DNA of 64,000 nucleotides from DATAUD01 sp036501665 (GTDB taxonomy: Bacteria > Verrucomicrobiota > Verrucomicrobiia > Limisphaerales > Palsa-1400), in contig DASXZW010000086.1 in NCBI GenBank assembly GCA_036501665.1, forward strand, positions 1 through 64,000, written 5' to 3'. Shown here one piece after another: positions 52,501-60,763 of this stretch; the stretch's first letter is position 1; each line of letters begins with the position of its first letter. The position numbers and the translations under genes were made by a program. The notes beneath the pieces are model-generated. The model was not told the DNA's origin, ran no database searches, and saw only the letters and a program-made list of their open reading frames with translations.

Positions 52501-52701
52501 AGTCATGGGACCGGCTCGGAACTGCGCCGGCCCTTGGGAGTGGCGATTGTGGGCGGCCTGATTTTCAGCCAGGTGTTGACTTTGTACACGACACCAGTTG
52601 TTTACCTTTATTTTGACCGGATGAGCATTTGGTATCGGCGCGTGCGCGGAAAATCCACTCCGGCTGAAACCGCGACCGCCCCCGCCCCGGCCTCGGCATG
52701 A
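49579..52701 (+). CDS. mdtC: RND efflux pump subunit, MdtC-like
   Basis: A 1040-residue paralogue of the previous pump, with FIRRPVATTLLTAALALAGG, SPEIMASAVAAPLEKQLGHI, TM4 relay STGFVVDDAIVVIENITRYL, and GIVKKNGILMVDFAIQAERN. The two share motifs throughout, so they arose by tandem duplication. Having two different RND subunits in one operon is the MdtBC arrangement. A glycine run with unusual length (GGGGGTTTDQGR, about 51385) sits in the C-terminal porter domain. It overlaps mdtB by four bases and the channel gene by four bases. Confidence 0.93.
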   Translation: MSFSAIFIRRPVATTLLTAALALAGGVAFRLLPVAPLPQVDFPTISVGASLPGASPEIMASAVAAPLEKQLGHIAGVTEMTSSSVLGGTGVTLQFDLSRNIDGAARDVQAAINAARTYLPANLPSNPTWRKFNPSDAPIMIISLTSQIYTRGQMYDIASSIMAQRLSQVDGVGQVIVGGSSLPAVRVEVNPVRLENCGLSLTNVQNVLGGANANLPKGQFFDEHMTADIIDNDQLMKAEYYRPLIVGYHNGAAVRLEDVADVEDSVQDVRNAGFSDGNPAVLLIVFKQPQANIIDTVDHIREALPSLEASAPPAIHVTISSDRTTTIRASVHDVELTLLISVCLVILVVFVFLRDARTTLIPSVAVPVSLIGTFGVMYLLGYSIDNLSLMAMTVSTGFVVDDAIVVIENITRYLEQGMSPTEAALKGAGEIGFTVVSISVSLVTVFAPILMMGGIVGRLFREFAMTISVAILVSLVISLTTTPMMCARLLKRERDQKHGRIHKATGAVFDWILDHYARSLRWVLKNQFIVLCILLITVGMNVFLFKIVHKGFFPQQDNGGLMGIAQGTEDISFQSMSSKLLKFIDIVKADPAVAHLVGFTGGGGGTTTDQGRMFVSLKPLGERTNSADEVVARLRAKCARVAGATCIFSANQDLRIGGRSSQAQYQYTIQSDNLEDLNKWGPILVEEMKKVPGLTDVNSDQQNDGLQSLLSYDRPTAMRLGLSAANLDTALYGAFGQSLVSKMYTSLNQYYVVMEVAPRWLQSPASLNSVYLQSPTGGEVPLSAVTKLKTDIAPIQVNHQGQFPAVTASFNLLPGVSLGDAVDSINAMEQKMGMPSSVHGSFAGTAQAFQSSLAGEPLLILTALLAVYIVLGILYESYIHPITILSTLPSAGVGAVLFLMLFQIDLSIIAVIGVILLIGIVKKNGILMVDFAIQAERNEGKSPEEAIYQASVLRFRPILMTTMAAICGALPLVLSHGTGSELRRPLGVAIVGGLIFSQVLTLYTTPVVYLYFDRMSIWYRRVRGKSTPAETATAPAPASA

Positions 52702-54239
52702 CAAGACGAAGCGATATGGCACAGGTAAAATGGAAGGCAGCTTGTTGGACGTTGCTCGCCGCGCTGGCGCTGGCGGCGGGATGCAATTTCGCGCCCAAAT
52801 ACACCGTCCCGCCAGTGGCGACCACGCCGGGATTCAAGGAAACCAACGGCTGGAAAATGGCGCAGCCGTCGGACGCCGTCATCAAAGGCAAATGGTGGGA
52901 GATGTTCAACGATCCGCAGCTCAGCTCGCTGGAAGACCAGGTCAATGTTTCCAACCAGACCATCGTCGCGGCGTTGGAGAACTTCCTGGCCGCTCGCGCC
53001 GTGGCGAAGGAGGCGCGCGCGCAACTGTATCCGACCATCACGGCGGACCCCTCGGTTTCGTGGACCAAACCATCGCAAAATGCGGGCGGATCAAGTGTGA
53101 GTTCAGGGACAGCCGGAAATTCCGTGACTGCGTCGAGCGGTTCCAGCGGAAAGGTTTTTCGTTCGTATATCCTGCCGTTGGACGCGAGTTGGGAGCCGGA
53201 TTTGTGGGGGAGCATCCGCAACACCGTCGCGGCGAGCGCCTACGCCGCGCAGGCCAGCGCCGCGCAATTGGAGAACATGCGGTTGAGCATTCAGGCCGAG
53301 CTGGCCATAGATTTTTTCTCGCTGCGCTTTCAGGACGAATTGATTGACCTCTACACCAGCACCATCACCAATTACAAGGCATCGGTGGAGTTGACCAAAA
53401 CGCTGTTTGAAACCGGCATTGACTCAGACTTGGACGTGGCCCAGGCAGATTCGCTTTTGGAAACGACGCTGGCCCAGGCGACCGCCCTGGGAATTCAACG
53501 CGCGCAATTCGAACACGCCATCGCGATGCTCACAGGCCAATCGGCCTCCGCCTTCTCTCTGACGCCGTCGCCGCACCGGGACAACCCGCCCGGCGTGCCG
53601 ATCGGTTTGCCGGCACAACTTCTGGAACGGCGCCCGGATGTCGCCGCGGCTGAACGGGCCGTCGCGGAAGCGAACGCAAGCATTGGCGTCGCGCGCGCCG
53701 CGTATTACCCGACGATCAGTTTGAGCGGCGCGGTGGGTTACCAGAGTTCTGCTCTGTCAAAGCTGTTGAATTCGTCGAGCTTTTATTGGGCGGCGGGCGT
53801 CGCGGCTTCGGAACTTGTATTTGACGCTGGCAAGCGCAACGCCGTGACGCAGCAGGCATGGGCCAGCTACCGCGCGAACGCGGCCACTTATCGGCAAACC
53901 GCGCTGACGGCATTTCAGCAGGTGGAGGATGATCTTTCAGCGCTGCGAATTTTGGAAACGGAACATGGCCAGCAGGAAGTCGCCGTGAAAGCCGCGCAAA
54001 AGAATCTGGATCTGGCCATTGAGCGCTACCGGCTCGGAATCAACAGTTACCTCAACGTGATCACCGCGCAGGTTTCCTTGCTCAGCAATCAGCAGGCGGA
54101 TGTGGCGATTCGTCTGCAAAGAATGACGTCGAGCGTGCAACTCGTGACAGCCCTTGGCGGCGGTTGGACGACAAACGATCTTCCCACGCCCCACGGCGTT
54201 TTCCATTATTCCGGGACGAACATGACCAACAACCCTTAA
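52698..54239 (+). CDS. Outer-membrane efflux lipoprotein, NodT/OprM family
   Basis: A 513-residue protein. The start overlaps the pump by ATGA; Met7 (52716) is an alternative. A lipoprotein signal ends LALAAGC (Cys at 29). It carries the TolC-like pattern: FKETNGWKMAQPSDAVIKGK with KWWEMFNDPQLSSLEDQV, long helices FLAARAVAKEARAQLYPTI, ending LELDLW-type ASWEPDLWGSIRNTVAASAY, LLERRPDVAAAERAVAEANA, and the second repeat LRILETEHGQQEVAVKAAQK. It completes the tripartite pump by crossing the outer membrane. A REP-like repeat follows its stop after 17 bases. Confidence 0.94.
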   Translation: MTRRSDMAQVKWKAACWTLLAALALAAGCNFAPKYTVPPVATTPGFKETNGWKMAQPSDAVIKGKWWEMFNDPQLSSLEDQVNVSNQTIVAALENFLAARAVAKEARAQLYPTITADPSVSWTKPSQNAGGSSVSSGTAGNSVTASSGSSGKVFRSYILPLDASWEPDLWGSIRNTVAASAYAAQASAAQLENMRLSIQAELAIDFFSLRFQDELIDLYTSTITNYKASVELTKTLFETGIDSDLDVAQADSLLETTLAQATALGIQRAQFEHAIAMLTGQSASAFSLTPSPHRDNPPGVPIGLPAQLLERRPDVAAAERAVAEANASIGVARAAYYPTISLSGAVGYQSSALSKLLNSSSFYWAAGVAASELVFDAGKRNAVTQQAWASYRANAATYRQTALTAFQQVEDDLSALRILETEHGQQEVAVKAAQKNLDLAIERYRLGINSYLNVITAQVSLLSNQQADVAIRLQRMTSSVQLVTALGGGWTTNDLPTPHGVFHYSGTNMTNNP

Positions 54240-54256
54240 GTTCCGCGATACCTGAT

Positions 54257-54292
54257 GGGTAGGGACGCCTCGCCGAGGCGTCCGCGAACGGC
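54257..54292. repeat. REP-like repeat, family 1, copy 3 (second hairpin decayed)
   Basis: GGTAGGGACGCCTCGCCGAGG with GCGTCCGCG, then GAACGGCC. The first hairpin (GACGCCTCGCCGAGGCGTC) is intact; the second is lost, replaced by unrelated sequence. It lies just after the efflux operon and could act as its transcript end. Confidence 0.8.
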
Positions 54293-54417
54293 CTGGACAC
54301 ACAACAGAGTTGGATGCGCGCACGCGGATGCCTGCCGTCCCCATCGCGAAATTCAGAACCGTTCGCCCTGCAGGGAATGGACTTGAATCATGTGTGGAGG
54401 AAACTTAGCGTTCAAAC

Positions 54418-55338
54418 ATGATTCGCCTATGCCTGCTTTTCGCCGTGATGGTTGCGCTGATTGGATGCGGTGGAAAACAATCGCAGATCGTTGTCATCTA
54501 TACTTCTCAGGACGAGGTTTTTGCCGAGCCGATCCTGGCGGATTTTGAAAAGGAAACCGGCATCCAGGCGCGCCCGGTCTATGACAGCGAGGCGGTCAAA
54601 ACAGTCGGGCTTGTAAACCGATTATTGACTGAACGCGACAACCCGCAGTGCGACATTTTTTGGAACAACGAGGAGTTCCGCACTCGTCAACTGGCCGCAA
54701 AGGGTGTCTTCCGCGAAACCAACGGCTGGACGCATCTCGGCTATCGAACCCGGCGCATTGTCATCAATACAAACCTGCTCACCGCCGCCACCGCGCCGCG
54801 AACGTTCAGCGACGCAACAAACGCAATGTGGCGCGGCAAAGTGGCTCTGGCTTACCCATTGTTCGGGACGACAGCCACGCATTTTCACGCGTTGCGCCAG
54901 TTGTGGGGAGGCGTAGTTTGGGAAAATTGGTGCCGTGCGCTCGCCGCCAACAAACCCTTTCTCGTCGATGGCAATTCTGTAGTCGTCAAAATGGTTTCGC
55001 GCGGCGAAGCGGCCTGGGGATTCACGGATTCCGACGATATCGCGGGCGCGCAACGCGAGGGTTTTCCAGTCGCGCCGATAGCGACGACTGATGAAACACT
55101 TTTTGTTCCCAACACGGTTGGCGTAGTCCGCAATTGTCCGCATCCCGACGCGGCCGAACGCCTCTACGAGTATATTTCCAATCCGAAGGTATCCGCAAAA
55201 CTGGTAGAACTGCGCGCGTTGGAAGGCGCGACACTGGAACCATCGACCGCCGCGACGGGTCTCCGTGTTAACTGGGATGAGTTGCTCAAGAATCTTGAAG
55301 CCGTCACCGACCAAACCAGGCAGATTTTCCTGCGGTAG
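54418..55338 (+). CDS. Iron-type extracellular solute-binding lipoprotein
   Basis: A 306-residue protein with a lipoprotein signal (CLLFAVMVALIGC, Cys at 17). The core is family 1 binding protein: VVIYTSQDEVFAEPILADFE, FGIQARPVYDSEAVKT-like GIQARPVYDSEAVKTVGLVN, CDIFWNNEEF, and AWGFTDSDDIAGAQREG near the hinge. This resembles FbpA/AfuA ferric-iron proteins, but the Tyr pair that binds iron is not clearly present. No permease or ATPase is adjacent, so it either uses a distant transporter or has another role. Its last 19 codons reappear as a fragment at 56738. Confidence 0.85.
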   Translation: MIRLCLLFAVMVALIGCGGKQSQIVVIYTSQDEVFAEPILADFEKETGIQARPVYDSEAVKTVGLVNRLLTERDNPQCDIFWNNEEFRTRQLAAKGVFRETNGWTHLGYRTRRIVINTNLLTAATAPRTFSDATNAMWRGKVALAYPLFGTTATHFHALRQLWGGVVWENWCRALAANKPFLVDGNSVVVKMVSRGEAAWGFTDSDDIAGAQREGFPVAPIATTDETLFVPNTVGVVRNCPHPDAAERLYEYISNPKVSAKLVELRALEGATLEPSTAATGLRVNWDELLKNLEAVTDQTRQIFLR

Positions 55339-55429
55339 GGCAATTGTCTCCTCTTATCCAAGGACAATACCTCCTGAGAAGTTCAACAAAACTGCAACCC
55401 ATGTCCCTGGGAGAAACTGTTACCCACGC

Positions 55430-56677
55430 CTAAATAATCCGATTCGGAGTCGTTCCTGCGATGCTCTTTAGACCAATCGTGTCGTGATACAGATCGATCA
55501 TTTCGTCAGTTATCCGATCTGGACTCAGACGATCTTTGGACTTTTCCGCGCCCGCTTTCAATTCCTTGAGTTCCGTATTGTCATTTGAAATGCGTTCAAA
55601 GGTGTCGCGCCATTCAGCCCCCGCGCCGGGTGAAAGCAAAAGACCATTTTCTCGATCCGTGATAAGCTCGGGAATTCCGCCGGTGCGACTCGCGACAACT
55701 GGTATTCCATAAGACAACGCGTGACAGATCACCACTGGGGAATTCTCCTGGCAGACCGAAGGCGCCACGAGAGCATCCGCATTGACTATTTCTTCTGAAA
55801 CGGTCGCCTGGTTGACAAAACCTTTGAAGCTGACATGCGGGCTGTTTCTATAGCGTTCAACAAGCATCTCCGATTGCCGTCCGGTGCCCAGGACGGAAAC
55901 CCGCGCGCCCGACCGCTCCAAAACCGGATGCGTCGCCTCCAGCCAAAATCGAATGCCTTTGATCTCTTCAAGTTGTCCAACATAAACATACTGCGGAGGC
56001 CCGGCCGGCCGGGTCCGCGCGGGCCGGGCATAAAATCTCAAAGGGTTCTTGACAGCGCGGCGAAGGCCGGGAACCACTGGAACACGCTCGCACACCGCGG
56101 ATAGAATGGCTTCTGAGGGTGCGGAGAAGCAAAGCGTTTTAATTTTGCGCAAATACCCAACCTTCACGCGTGTTGAAAACGCGCATGAAGCATGGTAATG
56201 ATCGCACGGAAGCCCGTCATAATACATCGACTGATTCAAGCAGACCAGCGCAAAGTCATGGAATGTCAGAACAGTTGGTATTTCCCGATCCGCTATCAGA
56301 TTCAGGCAATTGTATCCGATGCCACCTACGGCGTGGACATGGATGATGTCTGCACTGCATTCTGCCAGAGTTTTTTTAAATCCTTTCGGAATAAACGGAT
56401 TGTAAAGGTTTGACGCATGCCACAGGGGCCTCAAAAGTTTCTTTTTCAGGCGCGACTTCTCGAACAGAATGGAAGTATTCCGACTCTTGAAACGGACGAT
56501 GGAAAGGTTATCCGTCTTTCTTTCAATAACTCTTTCACTATGCAGTCCCTTTCCCGAGGTCAGCACTGTCACCGAATGTCCTTTGGCGGCAAGCAACTCG
56601 CTCAGCGATTCCACCGATTGCTCCGCTCCCCCGACAATCTCAGGAGGGTACAAATTGGTGACGATCAAAATATTCAT
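55430..56677 (-). CDS. GT4-type glycosyltransferase, copy A
   Basis: A 415-residue protein from ATG 56677; the longer frame upstream adds ten residues outside homology. The N-terminal acceptor domain starts NILIVTNLYPPEIVGGAEQS and DIIHVHAVGGIGYNCLNLIA; the C-terminal donor domain has PQYVYVGQLEEIKGIRFWLE, VSFKGFVNQATVSEEIVNAD and SYGIPVVASRTGGIPELITD. It is GT-B fold, retaining, typical of polysaccharide assembly. In the usual E-x7-E donor motif the second Glu is His (QENSPVVICHALS). It is nearly the same as copy B at 58157 along its whole length and lies at the end of the cluster. Confidence 0.92.
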   Translation of the reverse strand: MNILIVTNLYPPEIVGGAEQSVESLSELLAAKGHSVTVLTSGKGLHSERVIERKTDNLSIVRFKSRNTSILFEKSRLKKKLLRPLWHASNLYNPFIPKGFKKTLAECSADIIHVHAVGGIGYNCLNLIADREIPTVLTFHDFALVCLNQSMYYDGLPCDHYHASCAFSTRVKVGYLRKIKTLCFSAPSEAILSAVCERVPVVPGLRRAVKNPLRFYARPARTRPAGPPQYVYVGQLEEIKGIRFWLEATHPVLERSGARVSVLGTGRQSEMLVERYRNSPHVSFKGFVNQATVSEEIVNADALVAPSVCQENSPVVICHALSYGIPVVASRTGGIPELITDRENGLLLSPGAGAEWRDTFERISNDNTELKELKAGAEKSKDRLSPDRITDEMIDLYHDTIGLKSIAGTTPNRII

Positions 56678-56737
56678 ATACGAGCCGCTAGCCTTCCGCG
56701 GACGCAAACTTATGCCACCCGATTGAATGGAATGCCG

Positions 56738-56794
56738 TTGCTAAAGAACCCCGAAGCGGCGACCGATCAAACGAGACGGACTTTTCTGCGTTAA
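56738..56794 (+). pseudogene. Duplicated 3' end of a solute-binding protein gene
   Basis: Read on the plus strand, this 57-base piece encodes LLKNPEAATDQTRRTFLR and a stop. The true gene's end at 55282-55338 encodes LLKNLEAVTDQTRQIFLR and a stop. The two match closely, but the fragment has no upstream gene: before it lies the start region of GT copy A. It therefore marks a past rearrangement in which a neighbouring or duplicated binding-protein gene was replaced. Confidence 0.75.
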
Positions 56795-56845
56795 ACATAC
56801 GCAGAAGCGAATGTTGTCGCTTGTCACGGGCTGCAAATTTTCTGG

Positions 56846-58063
56846 TCACTTTTTCAAACATTCGGAATAAACGGCTTCCAATTTCTCAGCGTGTCGCGCG
56901 ATCGTCGGTGGGTCAGCCCAATGGCGTTCATACGCGGCGAGACCCAAACGCGCGACAAATGCGTCATTGGTCATTTGCTTTAATTTTTCCTGGAGGTCAT
57001 CCAGATCGCCTGTCTTGAAAGTAAGGCCGGTCTCTCCGTCAATTACAAATTCTGTCGCAGCCGACGTGTTTGAAACGATGGCAGGCACTCCAAAAGCCGC
57101 CGCTTCCGCAACGACAAGCCCCTGGGTTTCATACCAGACAGAAGGAAACACCAGCGCGCGAGCGCTCAGAAGATGTGCTTGCACCTGCTTCGGATTTTGC
57201 CATCCGGTGATTTGCGCCGTTGGGTAAATAGACGCGATTTCGCCCCTCAGGACCCCCTCGCCCACAAATCGCGCATCCACTCCGAGTCGCGCCGCAGCCG
57301 TCGCGAAGTGCTGGGGCGCCTTCTCGCTCGCCAGGCGTCCGACGAATGTAAAGTGCCGGTTGAGCGCGACATTGGCGGCGGGTTGCTTTGGGAAATCAAT
57401 TGGATTGCCAACCCGATGAACGCGAGCGTCGGCCGGCAGAAATGGTCGCAGTATCGTTTCCCCCAGATTCGAGTATATGATAAAATGCCGCATGGATGAA
57501 GGAAATTGTCCCAGCCGACGCTGCGCGTGCTGGCGAAGAACACGCCAAAGTTTATGACCGTAATTCCTGCGGTCGCATTGTCGAAACGTGCAGGCCATGC
57601 CCAGCGGCGCTCGATGGCAAATCTGTTTCGCCGGAAAATCATAAAAAGAGCCGGTGGGACAAGCGCTGAAGTAATCGTGAAGGGTCGCGACTGAAGCAAT
57701 GCCGCGTCTTTTAGGCTTCGCGAAAATGGAGGCTGTCAACGCCTTGATCCACAAATGAAAATGCACCACTGTGTCGCGCGGATCAGCCTGGCCCAACAAT
57801 TGATCGAAGTAATTGGCGGCTTTGGTGTTCCAAACGCCTCGCAATATTGCGCGCAGACGGTTTGGATCGCGAAGAACATCAAGTTGGCCCAGGCAGTGAA
57901 CTTGAATATTACCGTGACCCAATAGCGCATTGTCAACCGGCCCGACTGCGGAAAAGAATGTAATCCGATGCCCCCTTTCCGCCAATCCGCGGGCGCTGGC
58001 AAGAGCAATTTGACTCGCGCCCCCGTCCACGTAAGCGAAGTCATTGACGATGATAATATGCAT
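56846..58063 (-). CDS. GT4-type glycosyltransferase
   Basis: A 405-residue GT-B transferase. The acceptor domain has VNDFAYVDGGASQIALASAR and VVHFHLWIKALTASIFAK, and the donor domain FTFVGRLASEKAPQHFATAA, ITGWQNPKQVQAHLLSARAL and an intact E-x7-E (YETQGLVVAEAAAFGVPAIV). It is distinct from the duplicated copies A and B between which it lies. It probably adds one sugar to the lipid-linked repeat unit; the sugar is unknown. Confidence 0.92.
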   Translation of the reverse strand: MHIIIVNDFAYVDGGASQIALASARGLAERGHRITFFSAVGPVDNALLGHGNIQVHCLGQLDVLRDPNRLRAILRGVWNTKAANYFDQLLGQADPRDTVVHFHLWIKALTASIFAKPKRRGIASVATLHDYFSACPTGSFYDFPAKQICHRAPLGMACTFRQCDRRNYGHKLWRVLRQHAQRRLGQFPSSMRHFIIYSNLGETILRPFLPADARVHRVGNPIDFPKQPAANVALNRHFTFVGRLASEKAPQHFATAAARLGVDARFVGEGVLRGEIASIYPTAQITGWQNPKQVQAHLLSARALVFPSVWYETQGLVVAEAAAFGVPAIVSNTSAATEFVIDGETGLTFKTGDLDDLQEKLKQMTNDAFVARLGLAAYERHWADPPTIARHAEKLEAVYSECLKK

Positions 58064-58156
58064 TCAAATTCATAACCAGGCGAGCCTGGCTCCGCGGCGC
58101 CGTTCAATTGATGCACGATCCAAAAGCCTGTCTTTCCGCGGCTTGCATTCGAGCGC

Positions 58157-59404
58157 CTAAATAATCGGGGCCGGAGTGGTCCTGGCAATGTTCTTTAAAT
58201 CAATCGTGTCGTGATACAGATCAATCATTTCGTCTGTTAACCGCTCCGGACTCAGACGATCTTTGGACTTTTCGGCGCCCGCCTTCAATTCCTTGAGTGC
58301 CGCGCTGCTTTTTGAAATGCGTTCAAAAGTATCGCCCCATTCAGCCCCCGCGCCGGGTGAAAGCAAAAGGCCATTTTCTCGATCCGTGACAAGCTCGGGA
58401 ATTCCCCCAATCCGACTCGCGACAACCGGTACCCCATACGACAACGCGTGATAGACCACCAACGGGGAATTCTCCTGCCACAGAGATGGCACCACCATCG
58501 CGTCCGCATTGGCGATCTCTTCCGCGACAGTCGCCTGATTGACGAATCCTTTGAAGGTGACATGCGGACTGCCTTTATAGCGTTCGCCTAGCATCTCAAG
58601 CTGCCGCCCGGCGCCCAGAATGGTAATTTTCCCGCCTGCGCGCTCAAATATCGGATGCACCGTTTCCAATAAAAATCGGAGGCCTTTTATCTCTTCAATC
58701 TGCCCCACAAAAACATACTGGGGATGATCCGCGTATTTGCTTCGCGCGGGTTGTTTGGAAAATTGAAGAGGGTATCTAACTACACGACGAAGCGCCTTCA
58801 ATGGCGGGAGATGCCCGCACACAGCGGTCAATATGGCTTCGGACGGCGCGCTCAAGGCAAGCGTTCGAATCTTGCGCAAATACCGGACCTTGACGCTTGT
58901 CGAAAATGCGCATGAAGCATGGTAATGTGTGCAGGGATTTCCCTTATAATACATCGCATGGTTCAAGCAAACCAGCCCAAAGTCGTGAAACGTGACAACT
59001 GTCGGCGTCCATTTGCTCGCTATCAGATTCAGGCAATTGTATCCGATGCCAACTACGCCGTGGACATGGATGATGTCTGCATTGCTTTCTGCCAGAGTTT
59101 TCTTAAAGCCTTTCGGAATAAACGGATTATAAAGGTTTGACGCATGCCACACGGGCCTCAAAAGTTTCTTTTTGAAGCGCGACTTCTCGAACAGCAGGGA
59201 AATATTCCGGCTTCCGAAACGGACTATGGAAAGGTTATCCGTCTTTCTTTCAATAACTCTTTCAGTATGCAATCCCTTTCCCGAAGTCAGCACTGTCACC
59301 GTATGTCCTTTGGCGGCTAGCAATTCGCTCAAAGATTCCACCGATTGCTCCGCTCCTCCGACAATCTCGGGAGGGTATAAATTGGTGACTATCAAAATAT
59401 TCAT
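58157..59404 (-). CDS. GT4-type glycosyltransferase, copy B
   Basis: A 415-residue protein, full-length paralogue of copy A, with the same start (NILIVTNLYPPEIVGGAEQS), the same altered donor motif (QENSPLVVYHALSYGVPVVA, His in place of the second Glu) and the same end (LTDEMIDLYHDTIDLKNIAR). Differences are mostly conservative. It begins 10 bases after the polymerase stop. Its central position in the operon suggests that it is the original and copy A the duplicate, but this is an inference. Confidence 0.92.
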   Translation of the reverse strand: MNILIVTNLYPPEIVGGAEQSVESLSELLAAKGHTVTVLTSGKGLHTERVIERKTDNLSIVRFGSRNISLLFEKSRFKKKLLRPVWHASNLYNPFIPKGFKKTLAESNADIIHVHGVVGIGYNCLNLIASKWTPTVVTFHDFGLVCLNHAMYYKGNPCTHYHASCAFSTSVKVRYLRKIRTLALSAPSEAILTAVCGHLPPLKALRRVVRYPLQFSKQPARSKYADHPQYVFVGQIEEIKGLRFLLETVHPIFERAGGKITILGAGRQLEMLGERYKGSPHVTFKGFVNQATVAEEIANADAMVVPSLWQENSPLVVYHALSYGVPVVASRIGGIPELVTDRENGLLLSPGAGAEWGDTFERISKSSAALKELKAGAEKSKDRLSPERLTDEMIDLYHDTIDLKNIARTTPAPII

Positions 59405-59414
59405 AGACGAGCTG

Positions 59415-60749
59415 CTAGGTTTCCGCGGACACAAACTTGCGCCGACTGATCGAATGGGAAGCCGTCGAAACCGCGTCGGGATTCCCTAAAGTTTCGTAGA
59501 AATACAACGATCCGAGTATCGAACAAGTGATGAAAGCGCAGTCAATGGCTCGGAAACACGGGAATATGAATGTATATGGAAGCCACCCCGCCGCCCAGGC
59601 AAGACATAGAAGTCTCTGGGGCCCTCTGTCTCTCGTAAAGTATAGTCGGAATCCTAATCGACACGTCTGTATTGACCACACGACAATCAAGATAATGGAA
59701 TAAATCAACCCAGAAATCCCCGTCGCATAAATGATCGTCAGGTAGGTGTCTTCGAAGTTCTCGTCTCGTTGTTCCCACAGGAACGAAATGGTATGAAGCC
59801 CGGCGCCCCGCCAGTGAAGGTCCGACAGAATTTTCACGCCCTCGGCCCAGACGTCGATCCGCCCGGCATTTCCATCCTCATCGCGCCCAAGCGCCTGGGA
59901 ACTAATTTGAGTGACAGACTCAAACAACGGGCGGTCGTAGAAGAACACCAGAATAATCGACAGGACAATAACGATAATGGTGCCAGTTATGCTCAGCAGG
60001 GCAAGAAAACGCCTGCGCGTCGTGTGCAGCATGCAGGGAATGAGAATTAAAAGGGAAATGACGGAGACGATTGCGGGGCCGCGGCTCACGGTAAAGACAA
60101 TCGAAGAGATCGTCAAAGTTCCTATAACCACAAACGCCGATCTTTGCCAGGGTTTCACCTTGGCAAGCGGAGAGAGAACAATAAGCGTGATTCCCGTAAA
60201 CCAGGCCCAGGCGCCGGCGCTCATTGGATCGGTCAAAGTATACATGGCCCGATTTGATCCGAATCGATTGGCAAACCACCATTCCGTCTGGGTTCCTTCG
60301 GAGTTGGGGCGCACCAGGAACAGCAGGTCCGTATGGTTTGTTTCAATGGACATAAAGACGACCTGCAACAGACAGCTTGCGGATAGAACAATCAGAACCT
60401 TCCTTGCAAATCGAGGATCCTCCATCGCCGTCAAAACCAGAGGGGCGCCCAACCCAACAATCGGCATTCCAATCAGTAGAAAGAACATATAACTGCCGGG
60501 AATCGCATATTTTATGTCGAAGTTATGGATAAAAATGATGTAACCCACCACGGCAGTCGTTGCTACAAATCCGAACAGCCTCCACCGGGGAAGCCATTGA
60601 AAGAACAACGGAAACATGAAACACAGCGCGACTCCCGCATAGAACGGCATTCCATACACCCATTGCTTGGAATAAATGGGGGAAATCCACCTGATATGAG
60701 GGATGAGGAAAGCAATAAGAAGATATAAATAAAGAGGTAGCTTTTTCAT
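59415..60749 (-). CDS. O-antigen ligase/polymerase-like membrane protein
   Basis: A 444-residue protein with about ten membrane helices (YLYLLIAFLIPHIRWISPIY, LFGFVATTAVVGYIIFIHNF, FLALLSITGTIIVIVLSIIL). The large exported loop before the last helices holds DVWAEGVKILSDLHWRGAGL and HTISFLWEQRDENFEDTYLT, the H-x-x-x and N-x-x-D-T-Y-L pattern of Wzy polymerases and WaaL-type ligases. It would join repeat units on the outer face of the inner membrane. It sits between the methyltransferase and GT copy B, 14 bases after the former. Confidence 0.85.
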   Translation of the reverse strand: MKKLPLYLYLLIAFLIPHIRWISPIYSKQWVYGMPFYAGVALCFMFPLFFQWLPRWRLFGFVATTAVVGYIIFIHNFDIKYAIPGSYMFFLLIGMPIVGLGAPLVLTAMEDPRFARKVLIVLSASCLLQVVFMSIETNHTDLLFLVRPNSEGTQTEWWFANRFGSNRAMYTLTDPMSAGAWAWFTGITLIVLSPLAKVKPWQRSAFVVIGTLTISSIVFTVSRGPAIVSVISLLILIPCMLHTTRRRFLALLSITGTIIVIVLSIILVFFYDRPLFESVTQISSQALGRDEDGNAGRIDVWAEGVKILSDLHWRGAGLHTISFLWEQRDENFEDTYLTIIYATGISGLIYSIILIVVWSIQTCRLGFRLYFTRDRGPQRLLCLAWAAGWLPYTFIFPCFRAIDCAFITCSILGSLYFYETLGNPDAVSTASHSISRRKFVSAET

Positions 60750-60763
60750 GGACTCTTCCGCGG

